Positions 1 to 5,567 of a stretch of 9,281 nt of DNA are shown in pieces; position 1 is the stretch's first letter; the number at the start of each line of letters is the position of its first letter. The notes under the pieces are model-generated. The model was not told where the DNA came from and did not search any database. It saw only the letters and a list, made by a program, of their open reading frames with translations. The translations under genes were made by a program, and so were the position numbers. The stretch covers positions 1 through 9,281 of the forward strand of contig CANKBT010000107.1 in the NCBI GenBank assembly GCA_947479995.1, written 5' to 3'. Source of the stretch: Frankiaceae bacterium (GTDB lineage Bacteria; Actinomycetota; Actinomycetes; Mycobacteriales; SCTD01).

Positions 1-1
1 C

Positions 2-46
2 CCCGACCGCGTCTACGACCGCGCGCACCGGGTCGACGCGCCGTGA
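2..46 (+). CDS. C-terminal end of an unidentified upstream protein (partial)
   Basis: An open frame enters from the left edge and ends at the TGA of 44-46. The visible tail reads PDRVYDRAHRVDAP, with G or C at every third position, so it looks coding. Its stop overlaps the GTG start of the glycosyltransferase gene (GTGA, 43-46), which suggests translational coupling in one operon. Fourteen residues are too few to identify the product; a role in the same glycan pathway is only a guess from position. Confidence 0.6.
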   Translation, partial: PDRVYDRAHRVDAP

Positions 47-1149
47 GCCGGCCGGTCGTCCTGCACGTGCTCGAGGCGCTCGAGGGCGGCACCGCCCGCC
101 ACGTCGTCGACCTCGTGCGGCACGCCGGCGGCGTCGAGCACCACGTGGCCGTGCCGCGGGTGCGCGTCGGCGGGGTGACCGACCGGGCCGCCGCCGACCA
201 GGTGCGCGCCGCGGGCGGCATGGTGCACGACGTCGACATGCGCCGCCTGCCGGTGCACCCGCGCAACGCCGTCGCGGTGGCGCGGCTCGCCGCGCTGGCC
301 CGCCGCACCCGCGCCGACGTGCTGCACGGCCACAGCTCGGTCGGCGGCGCGCTCGCCCGCGCGCTGCCGGTGCGCGCGGCGCGGGTCTACACGCCCAACG
401 GCCTGCACCCGGCGCCGGCCGCGGCCCGGGTCGAGCGGCTGCTGGGCCGGCGCACCGACCGGCTGGTCGCCGTCTCGGCGTCGGAGGGGGCGCTCGCCCA
501 GCGGCTGGGCCTCGTCGACCCGGCGCGCCTCGTCGTCGTGCCGAACGGCGTCGACCTCGCCCCGCCCGCGCCGGTCGACCTGCACGCGCGCGCCGGCCTG
601 GCCCCCGGCACCCCGCTGGTCGGCACCGTCGCGCGGCTGTCGCACCAGAAGGCGCCGGAGGACTTCGTCGCGGTCGCCGCGCGGGTGCTGCGCGCCCGGC
701 CGGACGTCGCCGTCGTGCTGGTCGGCGACGGCCCGCTCGCCCCGCAGGTCGACGCGCAGGCCGCGGCGCTCGGGCCGCGCTTCGTGCGGCTGCCGGAGCT
801 GCCCGGCGCCGCGGCGGCCCTCGGCAGCCTCGACGTCTTCTGCCTGCTGTCGCGCTTCGAGGGCGGCCCGTACGCCCCGCTCGAGGCGGCGCGCGCCGGC
901 GTGCCGCTCGTGCTCACCGACGTGGTGGGCAGCACCGACGTGGCCGTCGACGGCGTCTCCGGGCGGGTGGTCGCGCAGGGCGACGTCGAGGGCGCCGCCC
1001 GCGCGGTGCTCGACCTGCTCGCCGACCCCGCGCTCGCGCGCCGCACCGCTGACGCCATGCGCGACCGGCTGGCCGCGCACTTCGACGTGCGCGCGCAGGG
1101 CGCCCGGCACACCGCGCTCTACCGCGAGCTCTCGGGAGGACCGCCGTGA
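43..1149 (+). CDS. GT4-type family glycosyltransferase (GT-B fold)
   Basis: This 368-residue protein is predicted to transfer a sugar from an activated donor to an envelope glycan or lipid acceptor at the cytoplasmic face. The N-terminal half carries EGGTARHVVDLV (an acceptor-side Gly-rich loop, about residue 14) and HGHSSVGG. The C-terminal donor half has VVPNGVD (Pro at 167), VGTVARLSHQK from 193, LVGDGPL, and the GT4 EX7E motif FEGGPYAPLE with glutamates 273 and 281, so the catalytic/donor-binding set is intact. Length is typical of the family and no signal peptide or membrane span is seen. The GTG start at 43 sits in a GTGA overlap with the upstream stop. The gene's own TGA (1147-1149) overlaps the methyltransferase GTG in the same way. 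Fold and family are clear; donor and acceptor cannot be read from sequence. Confidence 0.9.
   Translation: MSRPVVLHVLEALEGGTARHVVDLVRHAGGVEHHVAVPRVRVGGVTDRAAADQVRAAGGMVHDVDMRRLPVHPRNAVAVARLAALARRTRADVLHGHSSVGGALARALPVRAARVYTPNGLHPAPAAARVERLLGRRTDRLVAVSASEGALAQRLGLVDPARLVVVPNGVDLAPPAPVDLHARAGLAPGTPLVGTVARLSHQKAPEDFVAVAARVLRARPDVAVVLVGDGPLAPQVDAQAAALGPRFVRLPELPGAAAALGSLDVFCLLSRFEGGPYAPLEAARAGVPLVLTDVVGSTDVAVDGVSGRVVAQGDVEGAARAVLDLLADPALARRTADAMRDRLAAHFDVRAQGARHTALYRELSGGPP
1135..1140 (+). promoter_or_regulatory. Ribosome binding site of the methyltransferase gene
   Basis: GGAGGA lies inside the 3' end of the glycosyltransferase gene, 5 nt before the GTG at 1146. It supports the 1146 start and lets ribosomes reinitiate across the GTGA overlap. 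Confidence 0.75.
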
Positions 1150-1949
1150 CTCGCCTCGCCGTCCGCGTCGCCGCGGCGTCCCGCCGCTGGCCGCCGGCGT
1201 ACCGCGCGCTCCGCGCCGGCCACCGCGCCGTGGGCGAGCGGCTGCCGCCGCGGCCCGTGCCCGGCGTGCCCGGCCGCGTGCACCGCAACGACCTCATGCT
1301 CACCGGCCGCTCGGCCGCGGAGGTCGAGGCCTACGTCTCCCTCGGCGCCCGGGCCGTCGACCTGCTGGCCGACGCCGTGGCGCCCGCCCGGCTCGAGGAC
1401 CTGCGCGACCTCGTCGACCTCGGCTGCGGGCACGGCCGCGTGCTGCGCCACCTCGTGCGCCGCGTCGACCCGGCGCGCGTGACGGCCGTCGACCTCGACG
1501 CCTCCGCGGCGGCCTTCTGCGCCGCGGAGTTCGGCGTGCGCACGGCCGACGCCGCCGCCGGGCTGCCGCCCGCCGACCTGGTCTGGTGCGGCTCGGTGCT
1601 CACCCACCTCGACCGCCCGGTGTGGGAGGCGCTCGTCGCCGACGCCGGGCGGGCGCTGCGGCCCGGCGGCACGCTGGTGTTCTCGGCGCACGGCCCGCAG
1701 GCGCTCGAAGGGCTCGGGCGCGAGCTGCCGTACGTCGCCGAGGCGCTGCCCGCGCTGCGCCGCGAGCTGGCCGCCACCGGCGCGGCCTACCTCGCCTACC
1801 CGCACTACAGCGGCGCGCAGTACGGCCTCACCGTGCACACCCGGCCGGCGGTCGAGGCCGCGGCCGCGCGCGCCGGGCTGCTCCTGCACCGGCACCGCGA
1901 GCGGGCCTGGGCGGCGCACGACGTCTACGCGCTCCGCAGGCCCGGCTAG
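1146..1949 (+). CDS. Class I SAM-dependent methyltransferase
   Basis: A 267-residue protein expected to transfer a methyl group from S-adenosylmethionine. The Rossmann-type SAM site is clear: DLGCGHG at 91-97 (motif I), VDLD at 115-118 (the acidic end of strand 2, which binds the ribose), DLVWCGSVLTHL (motif II region) and LRPGGTLVFSAHG from 171 (motif III). The first 50 residues are Arg/Pro-rich and outside the fold. The start is the GTG at 1146, overlapping the stop of the glycosyltransferase and preceded by GGAGGA. Overlap with a GT4 gene suggests it methylates a sugar or a glycan end in the same pathway, but methyltransferases of this superfamily act on very varied substrates, so the acceptor is unknown. 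The gene ends in a CTAG shared with the convergent gene. Confidence 0.88.
   Translation: MTRLAVRVAAASRRWPPAYRALRAGHRAVGERLPPRPVPGVPGRVHRNDLMLTGRSAAEVEAYVSLGARAVDLLADAVAPARLEDLRDLVDLGCGHGRVLRHLVRRVDPARVTAVDLDASAAAFCAAEFGVRTADAAAGLPPADLVWCGSVLTHLDRPVWEALVADAGRALRPGGTLVFSAHGPQALEGLGRELPYVAEALPALRRELAATGAAYLAYPHYSGAQYGLTVHTRPAVEAAAARAGLLLHRHRERAWAAHDVYALRRPG
1946..1949. other. Shared CTAG: convergent stop codons of two genes
   Basis: The plus-strand methyltransferase ends with TAG at 1947-1949. The minus-strand glycosyltransferase ends with TAG read from 1948 to 1946. The palindrome CTAG serves both stops, leaving no intergenic DNA and no room for a terminator between the two convergent units. 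Confidence 0.95.
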
Positions 1950-3118
1950 GGCCGGCCGGCCCGCTGCCGGAGCGCGTCGACGTACGCGGCGCCGATCGCG
2001 TCCCAGCCCGCCGTCGCCACGACGTGGGCGCGCCCCGCGGCCGCGACGGCAGCCGCGCGCGCGTCGTCCCGCAGCAGGGACACCACGCCGGCGGCCAGCG
2101 CCGCGGGGTCGTCGGCGACGACGGCCTGCCCGTCGAGCCCGAGCCCGGCCAGGCCGCACGCCGTGCCCGCCAGCGCCCGGCCGGCCGCCATCGCCTCGAG
2201 CGCCTTGAGGCGGGTGCCGGTGCCGAGCCGCAGGGGCACGACCGCGACGCGGGCGGCGTCCAGGTGCGGCCGCACGTCGGGCACGTCGACGGCCAGCGTG
2301 ACGCCGTCGCCGTCCGCGAGGGCGAGCACCTCGGGCACCGGCGCGCGGCCGACGACCTCGAGGGCGGCGTCCGGCACCTGCGCGCGCACGCGCGGCCAGA
2401 CCTCGCGGCGGAACCACACCAGGCCGTCGACGTTCGGGCGGTAGTTGAGCGTGCCGGTGAAGACGACGCGGGGCGCGGTGGGCAGGGGCGCCGGGGAGAA
2501 GCGCCCGACGTCGACGCCGTTCGGCACGACGAGCGTCGCCCCGGGCAGCTCCGCGGCGTCCTCGGCGCTGACGCAGACGACCGTGTCGTAGTCGCGGCCG
2601 ATGCGCTGCTCGAGCCGCTCGGCCAGCGCCAGCTCGCGGGCGTACAGCGCGCGCTGCCGGCGCCCGGTCGTCACGGCGAGCACGCCGCGGGCCGTGCCGG
2701 AGCCGGTGTACTGCTGCTCGCAGACCCAGTGGGCGGTCGACCCGGCGCCCCCCGCCTGCCGCAGCGGCGCGAGCGCGCCGTGCACGACCACCACGACGTC
2801 GTGGTCGCTCCCGGCGGCGTACGGCGCCAGCGCCCGCACGGCCCCGCGCGAGGCGAACAGCTCGGGCGGGCCCTGCACCGCGAGGCGCAGGTCGCGCAGC
2901 CGCCGGGCCGTGGTGCTCCGCGGCTCGGCCGGCTCCCTGCGCGGCACGACGGTCGTCCGCGCGGCCGCCGCGCGCACGTGCGCGTCCGGCTCGCCGCCCG
3001 TGACGACCAGGTCGACCTCGAACGCGCGGCCGACCGCCTCCAGCAGGTGCGACTGCCGGATCTGGCCGCCGCCGCCACCGCGGTCGGGCGGCTCGGCGGT
3101 CAGCCAGAGCAAGCGCAC
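1946..3118 (-). CDS. GT4-type glycosyltransferase, second type
   Basis: A 390-residue GT-B fold enzyme, distinct from the one at 43-1149. The N-terminus MRLLWLTAEPP is followed by a run of five glycines and QIRQSHLL, the usual acceptor-side loop. The donor half has VVPNGVD (Pro 199), FTGTLNYRPNVDGLVWF from about 220, and GTGTRLKALEAMAAG with Glu 308. In this GT4 subgroup a GTRLK segment takes the place of the first Glu of EX7E, so the missing first Glu is not damage. GTLNYRPN-type enzymes are commonly found in exopolysaccharide and surface-glycan clusters. I start it at the GTG of 3118-3116, where the family N-terminus begins. There is no Shine-Dalgarno but a TAGCGT box 6 nt upstream, so it may be leaderless. 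It lies 9 nt behind the DsrE-like gene on the same strand. Donor and acceptor unknown. Confidence 0.88.
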   Translation of the reverse strand: MRLLWLTAEPPDRGGGGGQIRQSHLLEAVGRAFEVDLVVTGGEPDAHVRAAAARTTVVPRREPAEPRSTTARRLRDLRLAVQGPPELFASRGAVRALAPYAAGSDHDVVVVVHGALAPLRQAGGAGSTAHWVCEQQYTGSGTARGVLAVTTGRRQRALYARELALAERLEQRIGRDYDTVVCVSAEDAAELPGATLVVPNGVDVGRFSPAPLPTAPRVVFTGTLNYRPNVDGLVWFRREVWPRVRAQVPDAALEVVGRAPVPEVLALADGDGVTLAVDVPDVRPHLDAARVAVVPLRLGTGTRLKALEAMAAGRALAGTACGLAGLGLDGQAVVADDPAALAAGVVSLLRDDARAAAVAAAGRAHVVATAGWDAIGAAYVDALRQRAGRP

Positions 3119-3124
3119 GCGCGG

Positions 3125-3130
3125 ACGCTA
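3125..3130 (-). promoter_or_regulatory. Putative -10 box TAGCGT for a leaderless glycosyltransferase mRNA
   Basis: On the minus strand TAGCGT (3130 to 3125) fits the actinobacterial -10 pattern TANNNT and is followed by exactly 6 nt (CCGCGC) and then the GTG of the glycosyltransferase. Its TAG is also the stop codon of the DsrE-like gene. No Shine-Dalgarno is present. No convincing -35 was seen, so this is a prediction. Confidence 0.45.
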
Positions 3131-3490
3131 GTAGACGAGCGCCTGCGTCCCGTCCTCGAGCGCCTCGGCGACGAACACCGCCGCGCCGGCGATCCGGACG
3201 CCCGGCAGCACGTCGGCCTCGCCGATGCCGCGCCGCGCGGCGCACTGGGTGCACAGCGTCAGCGCGCCCGCGCCGAGCACGTCGTCGCGCAGCCCGTCGA
3301 GCGGCGCGCTGTGCGCCAGGTCGAAGGCCTCGGCGCGTCCGGGCAGGGCCAGCCAGGCCGCCTCGCCGGTGAGCCAGAGCGAGACCTGCACGCCCGACAG
3401 CGCGGCGACGGAGGCGACGGTGAAGGCCTGCGCGCACCGCTCGGGGGCGTCGGTGCCGGAGGTGGCCTTGACGAGCAGACGGGAGCGCAC
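3128..3490 (-). CDS. DsrE-family protein with a CxxC motif
   Basis: A 120-residue cytoplasmic protein that resembles DsrE/DsrF-like proteins. This family includes sulfur-relay carriers but most actinobacterial members have no assigned function. Seen here: an N-terminal strand RLLVKATSGTD followed by PERCAQAF (Cys 19), a middle segment VQVSLWLTGEAAWL, and LCTQCAARRGI with Cys 80 and Cys 83, which could carry sulfur or bind a metal. The chosen start is the GTG at 3490-3488. Reading further upstream would run through the divergent promoter region into the small gene. A TAGCCT box lies 7 nt before this GTG with no Shine-Dalgarno, consistent with a leaderless transcript. The glycosyltransferase follows 9 nt after the stop; that pairing may be incidental. 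Family assignment rests on recalled motif patterns, not on a search. Confidence 0.75.
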   Translation of the reverse strand: MRSRLLVKATSGTDAPERCAQAFTVASVAALSGVQVSLWLTGEAAWLALPGRAEAFDLAHSAPLDGLRDDVLGAGALTLCTQCAARRGIGEADVLPGVRIAGAAVFVAEALEDGTQALVY

Positions 3491-3496
3491 GCCCGT

Positions 3497-3502
3497 TAGG
3501 CT
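3497..3502 (+). promoter_or_regulatory. Putative -10 box TAGGCT of the 33-codon membrane protein gene
   Basis: TAGGCT fits TANNNT. A start of transcription about 7 nt downstream (near 3509) would give a short leader of about 20 nt containing the AAGGAGG ribosome binding site. It shares five of its six base pairs with the minus-strand box at 3498-3503, so the two divergent promoters would compete for or share one melted region. Confidence 0.45.
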
Positions 3503-3503
3503 A
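3498..3503 (-). promoter_or_regulatory. Putative -10 box TAGCCT of the DsrE-like gene
   Basis: Read on the minus strand, TAGCCT (3503 to 3498) matches TANNNT and is followed by 7 nt (AACGGGC) and the GTG at 3490. This places the transcription start at or within one base of the start codon. No -35-like hexamer is evident at 16-18 nt. It overlaps the oppositely directed box at 3497-3502. Confidence 0.5.
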
Positions 3504-3514
3504 GGGACGACCCG

Positions 3515-3521
3515 AAGGAGG
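3515..3521 (+). promoter_or_regulatory. Strong ribosome binding site of the small membrane protein
   Basis: AAGGAGG is a full match to the anti-Shine-Dalgarno core, 8 nt before the GTG at 3530. It is the best such site in the window and the main evidence that the short frame after it is translated. Confidence 0.8.
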
Positions 3522-3529
3522 GCGCACCC

Positions 3530-3631
3530 GTGCTCGAAGTCGTCTACACCGGCCTGCTCGTGGCCGTCTTCCTGTTCATCTCGTGGTTCAGCGTCTACGT
3601 GGTCTACAAGCTCTACCAGGGCCAGCGCTAG
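3530..3631 (+). CDS. 33-residue single-span membrane protein
   Basis: A short gene of GTG plus 32 codons and a TAG. The product starts MLEVVYTGLLVAVF and ends YKLYQGQR. Residues about 7-26 are uniformly hydrophobic and form one membrane helix rich in aromatics (Phe 14, 16, 20; Trp 19; Tyr 6, 23, 26, 29). The only charges are Glu 3 near the start and Lys 27 and Arg 33 at the end, so by the positive-inside rule the C-terminus should face the cytoplasm. Support for coding: AAGGAGG at ideal spacing, and G or C at the third position of every codon except one GAA. It is transcribed away from the DsrE-like gene across a 39-bp gap. It could be a small regulator or subunit of a membrane complex; I do not recognise a named family and assign no function. 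Confidence 0.78.
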   Translation: MLEVVYTGLLVAVFLFISWFSVYVVYKLYQGQR

Positions 3632-3674
3632 CCCGAGCACCCCCGCACGGGCCTGCGGAACCGGGCACTCGGGC
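3631..3674 (+). terminator. Long-range inverted repeat after the small gene, possible terminator
   Basis: GCCCGAG (3631-3637) can pair with CTCGGGC (3668-3674). A smaller CCC/GGG hairpin around 3642-3651 lies inside the loop. It begins at the last base of the TAG stop. There is no U-run after it, so if it terminates transcription it would be as a U-less GC hairpin of the kind common in actinomycetes. Confidence 0.4.
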
Positions 3675-3690
3675 GCGCGCACCGCGCGCG
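3674..3690 (+). other. Perfect GC hairpin in the intergenic gap
   Basis: CGCGCGC (3674-3680), a 3-nt loop ACC and GCGCGCG (3684-3690) form a perfect 7-bp stem. It is followed by AAGTTG, not a U-run. It may add to termination of the small gene or belong to the leader of the protease gene. Alternating CG sequence also pairs readily by chance in DNA this GC-rich. Confidence 0.35.
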
Positions 3691-3792
3691 AAGTTGCTCC
3701 GTCCGGCCGCTGAGCCGCACCGGCCCCCTTGCCGAGACTCTCCTGACGCCGTCGCCCTGACTCCTGGGCCGTGGTGGACCGGGGGGTCGCAG
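3691..3792 (+). promoter_or_regulatory. Upstream region of the subtilase gene, no clear promoter
   Basis: This stretch has irregular third positions and no credible ORF of its own. It probably holds the promoter and leader of the protease. GGCCG (3705-3709) can pair with CGGCC (3721-3725). No TANNNT box with a matching -35 was found. A G-run at 3781-3786 lies 6 nt before the GTG at 3793 and may serve as a weak ribosome binding site. No known riboswitch class was recognised. Confidence 0.35.
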
Positions 3793-5472
3793 GTGGGACG
3801 CACGTGGACGCGCGCGGCAGTCGCCGCGCTGAGCGGGCTGGTGCTGGCGGGGGCCGCCGCGCCCGCGGCCGCGCACGCGCAGGGGCCGGACGGCACCTGG
3901 CTGGTGCAGCTCGCGCCGGGCGCGGCGCTGCCACGCGGCGCCGAGGTGGTGCGCGACCTCGCGGGCGTCGGCATGGCCGTCGTCACCGCCACCGCGCAGG
4001 AGGCGGCCGCGCTGCGGACGGCGCCCGGCGTCACCGGCGTCACGCCCGACGGCGGCGTGCAGCTCGCGCAGGCGGCGCCGACGACGACGGCCGGGCTCGG
4101 CTCGCTGGCCAGCACGCTCACCGCGGCGGGCGCCGACGCCACGCGCCTGACCGGGGCCGGCGTCGACGTCGCCGTCGTCGACTCCGGCGTCGCGCCGGTG
4201 CCGGGCCTGACGGGGGCGAAGGTCGTGCACGGCCCCGACCTGTCCTTCGAGTCGCAGCGCGCGTCGACGCGCTACCTCGACACGTACGGCCACGGCACGC
4301 ACCTGGCGGGGATCATCGCCGGGTCGGACCCCGCGACCGGCTTCCGCGGGCTCGCGCCCGGCGCCCGCGTCGTCTCGGTCAAGGTCGCCGACGCCCGCGG
4401 CGCCGCCGACGTCAGCCAGGTCATCGCCGGCATCGACTGGGTCGTGGAGAACAAGGACGCCGGCGACCTCGACGTGCGGGTGCTCAACCTGTCGTTCGGC
4501 ACGCCGGCCCTGCAGTCGCACCTGCGCGACCCGCTGTCGCACGCCGTCGAGGCGGCCTGGCACCGCGGCCTCGTGGTCGTGGTGTCGGCGGGCAACGAGG
4601 GCGCGGCCTCCGGCCGGCTGCTCAACCCCGCGCAGGACCCGTACGTCATCGCCGTCGGCGCCTCGGACCACCGCGGCACCGCCTCGCCCGCCGACGACGG
4701 CGTCGCCGCGTTCAGCAGCCGCGGCGACGGCACGCGCAACCCCGACCTGCTCGCGCCCGGCCGCTCGATCGCCTCGCTGCGGGTGCCCGGCTCGTGGGTC
4801 GACACGGCGTACGGCGCGACCGCCAACGTCGGCACGCAGCTCACCCGCGGCTCGGGCACCAGCCAGTCCGCCGCCGTCGTGAGCGGCGCGGTCGCACTGC
4901 TGCTCGAGCAGCGGCCGGGGCTGTCGCCCGACCAGGTCAAGGCGCTGCTGCGGTCGACGGCCGACCCGGTCGCGGGCGCCGACGCGCGCGCCCAGGGCGC
5001 CGGGCGGCTCGACGTCGCGGGCGCCCTCGCGGCCGCGACGCCGTGGGCGAACCAGGTGCACCTGCGCTCGTCCGGCACCGGCTCGCTCGACCTCGCCCGC
5101 GGCGGCTACCGCCTGCAGCTCGACGGCGCGGTCCTGCAGGGCGAGCGCGACGTCTGGGGCCGGTCGTACTCCGGCGCGCTCCGCGGCGCGGCGCAGACGA
5201 CGGGCACCGCCTGGGTCGGCTCGACGTGGAACGGCTCCTCGCTCGTCACCGGTCGCGTCGTCGGCGGGGCGTACGAGGTCGTCGCGTGGACCGGGCGCAC
5301 CTGGGCCGGCGACCTGTGGGCCGGACGCACGTGGGCCAGCGGGCAGTGGAACGGCCGCACGTGGGCCGAGGGCAGCTGGACCGGGCGCACCTGGGCCGGC
5401 GCGGGCTGGGCCGGGCGCTCGTGGGCCGCGAACGGCTGGGCGGCCAACGGCTGGGCGAGCACCTGGGGGTGA
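3793..5472 (+). CDS. Secreted subtilisin-like serine protease (S8) with Trp-repeat tail
   Basis: A 559-residue preproprotease. The GTG at 3793 starts a clean Sec signal peptide: GRTWTR, a hydrophobic core, then AHA with likely cleavage after residue 29. Residues about 34-95 look like an I9-type inhibitory propeptide. The S8 domain (about 115-410) has the full triad: Asp 130 (VAVVDSG), His 167 (YGHGTHLAG) and Ser 357 (GSGTSQSAA), plus the oxyanion Asn 268 (SAGNEG). The Ser motif departs from the usual GTSMAxP: Met is Gln and the Pro is absent. Residues 499-554 have Trp at every fifth position, and an isolated Trp pair (474, 479) has the same spacing. The tail ends WASTWG and has no LPxTG or membrane anchor. 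It should act outside the membrane, perhaps wall-associated. The next gene starts 95 nt on. Family is clear; substrate is not. Confidence 0.9.
   Translation: MGRTWTRAAVAALSGLVLAGAAAPAAAHAQGPDGTWLVQLAPGAALPRGAEVVRDLAGVGMAVVTATAQEAAALRTAPGVTGVTPDGGVQLAQAAPTTTAGLGSLASTLTAAGADATRLTGAGVDVAVVDSGVAPVPGLTGAKVVHGPDLSFESQRASTRYLDTYGHGTHLAGIIAGSDPATGFRGLAPGARVVSVKVADARGAADVSQVIAGIDWVVENKDAGDLDVRVLNLSFGTPALQSHLRDPLSHAVEAAWHRGLVVVVSAGNEGAASGRLLNPAQDPYVIAVGASDHRGTASPADDGVAAFSSRGDGTRNPDLLAPGRSIASLRVPGSWVDTAYGATANVGTQLTRGSGTSQSAAVVSGAVALLLEQRPGLSPDQVKALLRSTADPVAGADARAQGAGRLDVAGALAAATPWANQVHLRSSGTGSLDLARGGYRLQLDGAVLQGERDVWGRSYSGALRGAAQTTGTAWVGSTWNGSSLVTGRVVGGAYEVVAWTGRTWAGDLWAGRTWASGQWNGRTWAEGSWTGRTWAGAGWAGRSWAANGWAANGWASTWG
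5287..5469 (+). repeat. 30-bp in-frame tandem repeat coding a Trp pentad tail
   Basis: Twelve TGG codons occur every 15 nt from 5287 to 5452, a thirteenth is at 5464, and the frame stops at 5470. The higher-order unit is 30 nt / 10 residues, for example WTGRTWAGDL then WAGRTWASGQ, with later units ending WAANG. Odd pentads are mostly W-x-G-R-T/S; even pentads are WA followed by variable small or polar residues. Units at 5287 and 5377 share a long identical stretch, while others differ at synonymous and variable sites, so the array grew by duplication and has since been held by selection at Trp, Gly and Arg. Confidence 0.9.
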
Positions 5473-5567
5473 GCGAGGACACCGGTCTCGCGGAGCGCTC
5501 CCGCGCGACCCCTCCCGTGCGGGATGCTGCCCCCGAGCGGCCCGCCGGGCCGGGCGGGGAGGTGCGC
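5473..5567 (+). other. Non-coding spacer between the protease and c-di-GMP genes, with a hairpin
   Basis: Read in the downstream frame this segment has third-position T at GGT, CCT, GAT and GCT within about 33 codons, unlike the near-total G/C of the flanking genes, so I treat it as untranslated. CCCGCGC (5500-5506) can pair with GTGCGGG (5517-5523), including one G-U pair, around a 10-nt loop. GGAGCGCTCC (5492-5501) is a perfect palindrome. These may attenuate or end protease transcription. No clear promoter was seen. Confidence 0.5.
5556..5562 (+). promoter_or_regulatory. Ribosome binding site of the GGDEF-EAL gene
   Basis: GGGGAGG lies 5 nt before the GTG at 5568. It decides between that start and the GTG at 5469, which overlaps the protease stop but has only a G-run before it. 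Confidence 0.65.

Noticed and set aside
1119..3437. Very long minus-strand open frame crossing the methyltransferase and the second glycosyltransferase.
   Set aside because: Its translation is low-complexity Arg/Ala/Gly with no domain, a usual product of high-GC DNA read out of frame; the overlapping genes carry clear family motifs.
3468..3473. TTGACG as a -35 for the small membrane protein gene.
   Set aside because: It is a good hexamer but lies 23 nt from TAGGCT, too far for a normal 16-19 nt spacer, and it is within the DsrE-like coding sequence.
3691..3792. A c-di-AMP or c-di-GMP riboswitch before the secreted protease.
   Set aside because: Attractive given the neighbouring c-di-GMP enzyme, but I see neither the conserved GGGGAACC-type core of the c-di-AMP class nor the GEMM core elements.
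3583..3792. An N-terminal extension of the protease starting in the small gene.
   Set aside because: It would precede a perfect signal peptide, has irregular third positions and overlaps the small gene and the hairpins.
5287..5469. The repeat as a CRISPR-like or mobile repeat.
   Set aside because: Units are directly tandem, in frame and coding, with no spacers, and the periodicity is at the protein level.
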